Notes under the pieces: model-generated
The model's database searches: none
Told to the model about the DNA's origin: nothing
What the model saw: only the letters and a program-made list of their open reading frames with translations
In this document: positions 28,505 to 33,913 of the stretch, in pieces
Numbering within the stretch: position 1 is the first letter of the stretch
How the letters are laid out: each line of letters starts with the position of its first letter
From: a virus
IMG/VR virus record: IMGVR_UViG_3300021963_000014
Location: 1 to 33,913 of that record
DNA length: 33,913 bases
Direction: 5' to 3' (one strand)
Position numbers and translations under genes: made by a program

Positions 28505-30159
28505 CGATTGCCCTGCTGAGTAATTTCAATCTCACAACCTACAATAGTTTCCCAATTAGCATTAGTCGGAGTTACCTTAATACGATGGTAATTACCGTTA
28601 GCTCTCAATGGCACTCGGTTGTCTGAGTCTGGTGTAGCTGTTGTTCCGAATTCGACGCTATCTGACAATAGTTTTCTACTGGCAACTGCAACTGACGCGA
28701 TTCCATTATCGATAATAGGTTTTGCCAATGTGATAATAGAACGTCCAATGTCAATGTCTCCAGAAGTAATGTATGCCGCTTGCAATGCACCAGAGAAAAC
28801 TACAATCCTCTGATTTCTAACACCAACGAATATAAGCTGACCACCAGCCCAAGTACGTGAATCTAACGGTATTTGCTCTGCCGTGTTATCAATGCTTGGT
28901 AATGTGATTGTGCAATTTGATGTAGTAATAGTTGCGCCAGTTGCTGCGGTAAATGTAAATACATTCGCATTAGTTCTTGTTACTGCAAATACTCCATCTA
29001 CTCCAGCACCTGATGTCGCATCAAAAGATACATAAGCACCAGTCTCTAAGCCATGATCAGTAACGGTAACAGTAACAGTAGTGCTACTTTGTGTATACGT
29101 ACCAGTTTTCTGGTTTGTAGTATCAAAATAGTAAATATCTAACTGCTCAAGTGTGGCACTAGGTGTCAGACCATACGCTAAGAAGTTAACGTCCGTTAAA
29201 CCGTACGACCACTTATCTAAATCGATAGAGTAATACAACAAGAATCTGCGACCGAAGTTATTCTTAAAGTTCCAGATAACTAACTTCTTAACCGGGTCAA
29301 TGGTTGCGCTCATGCCTGTCTGAATTTCACTCAAACTGACATTATTAAAGAACCAACGATTAACCTTTTCTACTCCGATGTTCTTAACTGACTTACCATC
29401 ACACATATAAAAGCCATCGTCAGACAGGAAGTAAGTTAAGTTACCAAACTGAGCAACAGAGCCATTAGACATACAGCCTAACGTCCTAGAGATAGCATCA
29501 AATTGAAAGAAGAACGGACTACCTGCATAAGACATACGATAGATAGCACGTTCTAAGAATATTAGACCGTATTCACCACCTGCTAGACCTGTAATGTCAC
29601 CACCATCAGGCACTACCTGAGAGTCAGACTGAGAAGCAGCACCCGGAGTCCAGTCAGTCTCGTCATTAATATCCGACCAGTAGACCTTATTCTCCTCACC
29701 ACCTACGTTAGCAGCTACAACAAAGTCTCGAACTACAGTTACAAATTTAGCCGCAGGAGCAGCAGCAGCCAAGTCAGCAAAGTAAGTCGATGAACCTAGA
29801 TCATAAGCCTGTAACTGGTCTGCACCATTGGCTAGAATCATCTTAGAGCCAAACTGGGTAATATCCCACGAATCAACAGTAGAGTAGCCAGTAGTAGTTA
29901 ATGGGTCTAATCCAGTATTACTAGGATTAAACTTATAAATCTGTGTAGCACCAGCAGCAAATAAAGAAGATGCACCAGATGACTTACCAGCAAATGCTAC
30001 TAACAAGTTCTGACCTGCATTATTCGAGTAATCTACTGCCTCACGTAACGGAGCATATCCATTAGTAACTGGATAACAATTAAAAGCATCAGTTATCGCA
30101 CCAGTAACACCCGGCTGATCTGGCAACCACTCACCAAAAATAATCTTTTGCTTTGCCAT
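28501..30159 (-). CDS. Tail stem / tubular hub protein (probable beta-propeller-type)
   Basis: 552 residues. It opens IIFGEWLPDQPGVTGAITDA and has repeated beta blades (TQIYKFNPSNTGLDPLTTTG, GSKMILANGADQLQAYDLGS, EYGLIFLERAIYRMSYAGSP). The first two-thirds resemble P22 gp10-type packaged-DNA-stabilisation or stem proteins that plug the portal. The C-terminus shows an Ig-like insertion (near 370-430, Thr/Val-rich). It lies upstream of small tail genes on the same strand. Confident as a structural hub, less so on the specific name. Confidence 0.72.
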   Translation of the reverse strand: MAKQKIIFGEWLPDQPGVTGAITDAFNCYPVTNGYAPLREAVDYSNNAGQNLLVAFAGKSSGASSLFAAGATQIYKFNPSNTGLDPLTTTGYSTVDSWDITQFGSKMILANGADQLQAYDLGSSTYFADLAAAAPAAKFVTVVRDFVVAANVGGEENKVYWSDINDETDWTPGAASQSDSQVVPDGGDITGLAGGEYGLIFLERAIYRMSYAGSPFFFQFDAISRTLGCMSNGSVAQFGNLTYFLSDDGFYMCDGKSVKNIGVEKVNRWFFNNVSLSEIQTGMSATIDPVKKLVIWNFKNNFGRRFLLYYSIDLDKWSYGLTDVNFLAYGLTPSATLEQLDIYYFDTTNQKTGTYTQSSTTVTVTVTDHGLETGAYVSFDATSGAGVDGVFAVTRTNANVFTFTAATGATITTSNCTITLPSIDNTAEQIPLDSRTWAGGQLIFVGVRNQRIVVFSGALQAAYITSGDIDIGRSIITLAKPIIDNGIASVAVASRKLLSDSVEFGTTATPDSDNRVPLRANGNYHRIKVTPTNANWETIVGCEIEITQQGNR

Positions 30160-30806
30160 TACTGTTTAGCCCAATTAGTTGATTCTGGAGTAACTACAGT
30201 CCATTGATAACCAATAACATCACCAATTACACCCACATCAGCACCACCAGTAATAGCAGCAGTTCTAACAAATATGCCTGTGCCAAGAGCAGTAACTTCA
30301 GCATTTACAGTAATACTTCCATTACCAACAAAAACTGATGTGCCGTTAGCCGTAACAGTTGTAACAGAAGTAATTGCTGCTGTTCCTACTTGAACATTAG
30401 CGACATTAATTGATACCTGAGCATCGCCAGTAATACTCGCAGCACTTGTAAATGTCTGAGTACCTATAGCCGTTACAGTAGCAGTGCCTACAATAGAAGC
30501 ACTAGGTTCGGTATCCTCGTTCTCGCAATACCCGCCAACCCAATAGCCACTAACAACGTATAGATCAGGAACGCATAGAGCAGTTACAGTCGCAGTACCT
30601 GTAATTGACGCAGTTCCGAAAGCAAAGTCTACTGCCCTTGCTGTTACTGTAGCAGTAGCCGTGATAGATGCTACACCGCCAGTATCTTCATTCTCGCAAT
30701 AGCCAGCATCCCAATAACCAGCAGTTACGTATAGATCAGGTTGGCTTAGATCGCCTTCGCCATAGCCTTGAACCCAATAGTCAAAATCGACATAATTAGT
30801 TGCCAT
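30159..30806 (-). CDS. Repeat-containing tail protein
   Basis: 215 residues. Two almost identical segments, PDLYVTAGYWDAGYCENEDT at 23-42 and PDLYVVSGYWVGGYCENEDT at 80-99, are 57 residues apart, with a third degenerate copy at the N-terminus (DYWVQGYGEGD). Between and after them run units of the form ASITGTATVTA, about six in all. These beta-rich repeats suggest a trimeric fibre shaft or spike. Codon use is Thr/Ala-rich. No enzymatic motif. Confidence 0.72.
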   Translation of the reverse strand: MATNYVDFDYWVQGYGEGDLSQPDLYVTAGYWDAGYCENEDTGGVASITATATVTARAVDFAFGTASITGTATVTALCVPDLYVVSGYWVGGYCENEDTEPSASIVGTATVTAIGTQTFTSAASITGDAQVSINVANVQVGTAAITSVTTVTANGTSVFVGNGSITVNAEVTALGTGIFVRTAAITGGADVGVIGDVIGYQWTVVTPESTNWAKQ

Positions 30807-31161
30807 TTACCTCTACCCACGCTTGAGATTCCTCATTCCATGAGTAAATTTTTTCATCTGTAGGTTTTGCTACTGGTGGTTGCCATATTGCATTAGCATC
30901 TAATGTCCAGCTTGCATAAGGCTTAGGAGCTACAAACGCATCTATATCTGCTTGATATGTATAGCCAATGCCAGCATAGTTCTTACGGAAGTTTCCGTTA
31001 TAACTTGTCTGCTTCCAGTTCGTATAACCGCCAGACCAAGCAACTAAAAACTCAATACCTTTAGCCTCTGACTCAACACCATCAACTAAAAGTTCATTGT
31101 TATTTAAGCCATGAACTTCTAAAACTAAATTATTTTCATCAAGTTTTGCAAAGTGCGCCAT
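30796..31161 (-). CDS. Conserved small tail-region protein (cyanophage-like)
   Basis: 121 residues from the ATG at 31161 (GAGGATAAT in front); a longer frame inside the upstream gene is rejected. The core TNWKQTSYNGNFRKNYAGIG with YTYQADIDAFVAPKPYASW is nearly the sequence seen in many T4-like cyanophages, where the protein has no known function. Its presence in a podovirus-like tail cassette implies horizontal spread of a tail or assembly module. Confidence 0.78.
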   Translation of the reverse strand: MAHFAKLDENNLVLEVHGLNNNELLVDGVESEAKGIEFLVAWSGGYTNWKQTSYNGNFRKNYAGIGYTYQADIDAFVAPKPYASWTLDANAIWQPPVAKPTDEKIYSWNEESQAWVEVNGN

Positions 31162-31168
31162 ATTATCC

Positions 31169-32092
31169 TCAGAATGTAATTGATCCATTACCAGACCAAG
31201 CATAGTAACGATAGCCGCCGGATGTTGTAACTGTTGGAGAGCCTGTAGTAGATGATGCGGCTGGCAAACTAGATGGATAACGAATCATTACAACGCCTTT
31301 ACCGCCAGCGAATGTCGCCGTTTGACCAGCACCACCACCACCGCCACACAAGTCTGTTCCATTCGTACCTGTTTGAGCAGGAGCGGTAGTTCGTTGTGCA
31401 TCACCACCGCCGCCTAGCCCGCCTAATGTTGCTCCAGCATTATCATATTTCGACATGCTGCCACCACCACCGCCAAGATAGTATGTGCCACTAACATTTT
31501 CACCAACAGCAAAACCAGCCGCATTAAGAGCAACGCACCACGCAGACCAAGTTGATAAACCATTTCCGCCAGCTCCACTAAAACTACCAGCCGCAGTTCC
31601 ATCATTAAATGAATTTCCACCAGCCGCGCCTATACCGCCGCCACCGCCGGGGCAAAGAGCAAATACACTAGATTGCGGAGCGTTACCACCCTTAAATCCG
31701 TAGCCAGTACCACCAGATGAGCCTTGCGTTGAAGTGCCACCGATTGCCGGAGCCGTACTTGCTCCAGCAGCACCACCGCCGCAACCGCCAGATTTGTCTG
31801 CATTTGAACCATTTTCTTGAGCGGCACCGCCGCCAACTGCTGTCATGGTAGTAATGCCAGAACCTGAAAATGAGCTATTTACACCATTAGCTTGGGATGC
31901 ACCACCAGCGCCAACAGTAACTGTATAAGAACCGCTAAGTGTTAATGTATCGTTAAAAATTGCTCCACCAGCACCACCGCCAGAACCTAAATCTCCAGCA
32001 CTTGCACCGCCGCCGCCGCCAGCTAATACGAAAACTTCGTAATTAAGTACACCGCCAGCCATTGCTTGCATCAATTTAGTATAAGAAAACAT
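31169..32092 (-). CDS. Glycine-rich tail adhesin-type protein
   Basis: 307 residues. After 20 N-terminal residues the sequence is dominated by Gly clusters (LAGGGGGASAGDLGSGGGAG, GGAAQENGSN, GYGFKGGN, TYYLGGGGGS) and ends GGKGVVMIRYPSSLPA then an aromatic-rich tail. Gly-rich stretches of this type build polyglycine-II helix sandwiches in distal adhesins such as S16 gp38, where loops bind the receptor; that parallel is inference. Nine or so Gly-rich motifs alternate with variable loops. It is a prime host-range candidate. Confidence 0.65.
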   Translation of the reverse strand: MFSYTKLMQAMAGGVLNYEVFVLAGGGGGASAGDLGSGGGAGGAIFNDTLTLSGSYTVTVGAGGASQANGVNSSFSGSGITTMTAVGGGAAQENGSNADKSGGCGGGAAGASTAPAIGGTSTQGSSGGTGYGFKGGNAPQSSVFALCPGGGGGIGAAGGNSFNDGTAAGSFSGAGGNGLSTWSAWCVALNAAGFAVGENVSGTYYLGGGGGSMSKYDNAGATLGGLGGGGDAQRTTAPAQTGTNGTDLCGGGGGAGQTATFAGGKGVVMIRYPSSLPAASSTTGSPTVTTSGGYRYYAWSGNGSITF

Positions 32093-32101
32093 TATGAATC
32101 C

Positions 32102-32722
32102 TTATGGTGTGTAACCTTGAGCTACAGAGCCGTACCAGTTAGTACCGTCAGCCACAAAAGTAAGAATATCCATTTTGCCAGCAGTAGCAGTAATAGTCGG
32201 AGCACCAGCCGTACCAAACTTAACGCCAGTAAAAGTAGCAGTACCGTTACCAGTTGATGCAGCTTGCTTTAACAATAGGATGAATGACTTACCAGCAGTC
32301 GCAGTAGGCATTGTGAACGTACAAGCCGTAGAAGCTGTCAAAGTAGCTGTCTGGACTGTACCGTTAGTCAATGACAATGTGCTTGAGCTTGTGACTGTAC
32401 CAATGGAAACTACGCCTTCGGTATAGTTATTAACTGTTGGATTAGTTAATGTAGAGCTAGTGGCTGTAAGCGCACTAATAGACGCACTTGTTGATGTTAA
32501 AACAGGTATAGATGCACTGGTAGCAGTTAAAACACTAATAGATGAACTTGTAACGGCTGAACTTGTTACAGTTAAAGCAGCAATAGAAGCACTTGTTAAT
32601 GTGATAATTGAAGCACTACCACCAGATTGAATCTTGTCTGTATTAAGATTCGTAAAGTTAGCATCAACCTCAGCATAACTAAGAGCAGAACCTTTGCCAG
32701 CACGAGTAACGATAGTTGACAT
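32102..32722 (-). CDS. Ser/Thr/Ala-rich fibre-type protein
   Basis: 206 residues. N-terminus AGKGSALSYAEVDANFTNLN is a common phage fibre-attachment start. Residues 36-95 hold five roughly 12-residue units (SASIPVLTSTSA, SISALTATSS and variants), pointing to a thin beta-helical shaft. The C-terminal 100 residues (FTMPTATAGKSFILLLKQAA, MDILTFVADGTNWYGSVAQG) form a compact tip domain seen in many phage fibre proteins. RBS AAGGGGTAAATT. Confidence 0.72.
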   Translation of the reverse strand: MSTIVTRAGKGSALSYAEVDANFTNLNTDKIQSGGSASIITLTSASIAALTVTSSAVTSSSISVLTATSASIPVLTSTSASISALTATSSTLTNPTVNNYTEGVVSIGTVTSSSTLSLTNGTVQTATLTASTACTFTMPTATAGKSFILLLKQAASTGNGTATFTGVKFGTAGAPTITATAGKMDILTFVADGTNWYGSVAQGYTP

Positions 32723-32732
32723 AATTTACCCC

Positions 32733-33119
32733 TTACGCCAAAGTTACGGTTAGATTCGTAGCAGTTATCTTAAATATATCACCAGTAGATATAGTCTTAC
32801 TTGTATCCAATGGTGAGTGATAGAGCAGATTACCTGCTGTTACCGCATCACGAATACCGATGTGAGTAATAGTTCCCCATGTATTTGTACATTGTGGAAA
32901 CTCAATCGCAGAGCTATTAGACGTAGCACCGTTAGACGGAGCACTAAACGTAATAGACTGACGAACATACGAGCCACCTGAGACCTCAGTACCTGTATCG
33001 GCATCTGTAGGATCATTCAGATATAAAGCTAAGAAAGTCGTTGTAGGTGCTGTGTAACTCGTAGCACGTAACGTACCGTTAATTAGCGCATTTTCAAGAT
33101 AGTTACTTATTTCAGCCAT
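32733..33119 (-). CDS. Conserved phage tail-region protein (SNYLENALINGTLR type)
   Basis: 128 residues: an N-terminal helix (ISNYLENALINGTLRATSYT), LALYLNDPTDADTGTEVSG, SYVRQSITFSAPSNG, THIGIRDAVTAGNLLYHSPL. This sequence type is widespread in phages next to tail fibre genes and predicted to be a minor structural protein. Function otherwise unknown. Its start shares the GTGAGGTAAATC ribosome binding region. Confidence 0.75.
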   Translation of the reverse strand: MAEISNYLENALINGTLRATSYTAPTTTFLALYLNDPTDADTGTEVSGGSYVRQSITFSAPSNGATSNSSAIEFPQCTNTWGTITHIGIRDAVTAGNLLYHSPLDTSKTISTGDIFKITATNLTVTLA

Positions 33120-33122
33120 GAT

Positions 33123-33731
33123 TTACCTCACACTCATTGACATTGGTTGACCGCCGAATTCACCATTTTGGTCTGCGGTAGAAATTGCTGTAATGCTACG
33201 ATCATATAAAGCTGCCCATGTTTGAAGTCGTGCATCATTCATCAAATATGGTTCAGCCTCTCCCAATGCCGCATACAGCAAAGCATCAGGATAATTACTT
33301 AAAAATACGTTAACAATATTAGTATCAGATAGATACGCAGGTTTCCCATAATATAACATTTGTATACTGTAAATGCTATCAGGTATAGGAGCGAATTGAA
33401 TCTCTGAAGCCAGAATCGTATAGTTCAATGGCTTACCTGAATCAGTAGTCCTAGCTATTGCATAAAATGAATTAGGAGAAAGGTAGGTAACTGAAGAAGC
33501 TGGAGTAGTACGCAGATGTACGTCACGCATCTCTAGGAAGTCCGTAGGCAAGCCTATAGTCTCCTCACCTCCTGTGGTATCAGCACGAGCCACAATGAGC
33601 ATCTGTCGAGTTCTGATGTCTCTACGGAGCCGTTCCTCAGCCAGTTGGATAAAGTCCGGTATCTGTGCAGTCAGATCACTACGACCTAAGTAACTCGCTA
33701 TCGTAGATTTTAACGAACTATAATCCGTCAT
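33123..33731 (-). CDS. Phage adaptor (head-to-tail connector) protein
   Basis: 202 residues: YSSLKSTIASYLGRSDLTAQ, IPDFIQLAEERLRRDIRTRQ then LPTDFLEMRDVHLR and the C-terminal NYPDALLYAALGEAEPYLMN. This is the typical podovirus adaptor (gp6/gp4-like) that joins the portal ring to the tail. Helical at both ends with a central beta sheet. It starts 2 bases after the glycosyltransferase stop. Confidence 0.85.
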   Translation of the reverse strand: MTDYSSLKSTIASYLGRSDLTAQIPDFIQLAEERLRRDIRTRQMLIVARADTTGGEETIGLPTDFLEMRDVHLRTTPASSVTYLSPNSFYAIARTTDSGKPLNYTILASEIQFAPIPDSIYSIQMLYYGKPAYLSDTNIVNVFLSNYPDALLYAALGEAEPYLMNDARLQTWAALYDRSITAISTADQNGEFGGQPMSMSVR

Positions 33732-33733
33732 AA

Positions 33734-33913
33734 CTATTTCCCTGAGTTGTGTCTCTCCACAGCACCATCTTCTACATCATCCCATCGATACTCATACGTA
33801 CCAATGTGACCAATATGCATAGACAGACTGTGATCTACATACGTCTGGAATCCACTATCTAAAGCCTTGATGCAGAAATGCACATCTTCGCCAATAATGC
33901 CCTTAGAACCCCA
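33734..33913 (-). CDS. C-terminal part of the contig-spanning glycosyltransferase
   Basis: This segment repeats the reading frame of 1-634 up to base 127 and adds 53 unique bases that complete it: after the shared part the protein ends WDDVEDGAVERHNSGK at the TAG at 33736-33734. Together with 634-1 it makes one 228-residue glycosyltransferase. It is listed separately because the window cuts the gene. Confidence 0.85.
   Translation of the reverse strand, partial: WGSKGIIGEDVHFCIKALDSGFQTYVDHSLSMHIGHIGTYEYRWDDVEDGAVERHNSGK
33787..33913. repeat. Terminal direct repeat, right copy (contig overlap)
   Basis: Identical to bases 1-127 and in the same orientation. Joining the copies restores one uninterrupted gene, so the unit length is 33,786 bp. 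See the left copy for interpretation as an assembly overlap. Confidence 0.95.

Noticed and set aside
31169-32092. CRISPR-like array or tandem DNA repeat
   Set aside because: The repetitiveness comes from glycine codons of a protein; units are irregular in length and there are no constant spacers.
1-33913. tRNA genes, CRISPR arrays, insertion sequences, integrase or attachment sites
   Set aside because: None was recognised by eye on either strand; a tRNA could be missed without a covariance search.

Overview
The window is the complete or near-complete genome of a small tailed bacteriophage, most probably a short-tailed (podovirus-like) virus. The last 127 bases (33787-33913) repeat the first 127 exactly, and the gene at the left edge continues into the right edge, so the real molecule is a circularly closed or permuted unit of about 33,786 bp. 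There is no integrase, no phage RNA polymerase and no DNA polymerase that I can see, so the phage seems to depend on host transcription and on host replication elongation. Base composition is moderately AT-rich. Several small genes resemble those of freshwater and marine environmental phages, for example the conserved PLYAAP-type protein and a cyanophage-like tail protein. A Gram-negative, perhaps Burkholderiales-type, freshwater host is an inference only.

Layout. Transcription diverges from about 14.83 kb. Rightward (14.89-18.08 kb) runs a compact early operon of small overlapping genes: several unknowns, an ERF-family ssDNA-annealing protein, an SSB-like protein with the classical acidic IPF tail, then a UUCG-loop terminator, a Cro/XRE-type HTH protein and further small genes. 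Leftward, and through the contig join, runs essentially everything else (about 30 kb on the minus strand). In order of transcription these are: a winged-helix-like regulator, a zinc-ribbon miniprotein, a DUF1376-type replication protein, a zinc-finger primase fragment and a DnaB-like helicase; an HNH homing endonuclease, a VRR-NUC nuclease and a Ref-type nuclease; small basic proteins and a second HNH endonuclease; a methyltransferase, a glycosyltransferase and an ADP-ribosyltransferase-like protein; the terminase subunits, portal, scaffold and SU10-like major capsid protein. After a second glycosyltransferase (which spans the contig join) come the adaptor, tail/fibre proteins, stem protein, internal virion proteins, collar-domain fibre and lysis genes (3-TM holin-like, GH24 endolysin), ending with a metallophosphoesterase.

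How the parts work together. The packaging and head genes (6.9-0.6 kb) and the adaptor, stem and internal virion proteins (33.7-22.1 kb) make the particle. Two glycosyltransferases and a methyltransferase suggest modification of a glycan or virion surface. The replication block pairs a helicase with a TOPRIM-less primase fragment, while the opposite strand supplies ERF and SSB for recombination. One gene breaks the strand rule: a very acidic, tryptophan-rich protein encoded rightward at 10.64 kb inside the leftward block, with its own strong ribosome binding site.

The most interesting signals are: a dnaX-type slippery heptamer (A AAA AAG) placed exactly where a -1 shift would fuse two overlapping lysis-region membrane genes; the lone antisense acidic gene; an ADP-ribosyltransferase-like effector beside the terminase; overlapping divergent promoters at 14.83 kb; and a terminator with no promoter space behind it, which would gate the Cro-like regulator. 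Five small genes that length-based gene calling would miss are included.
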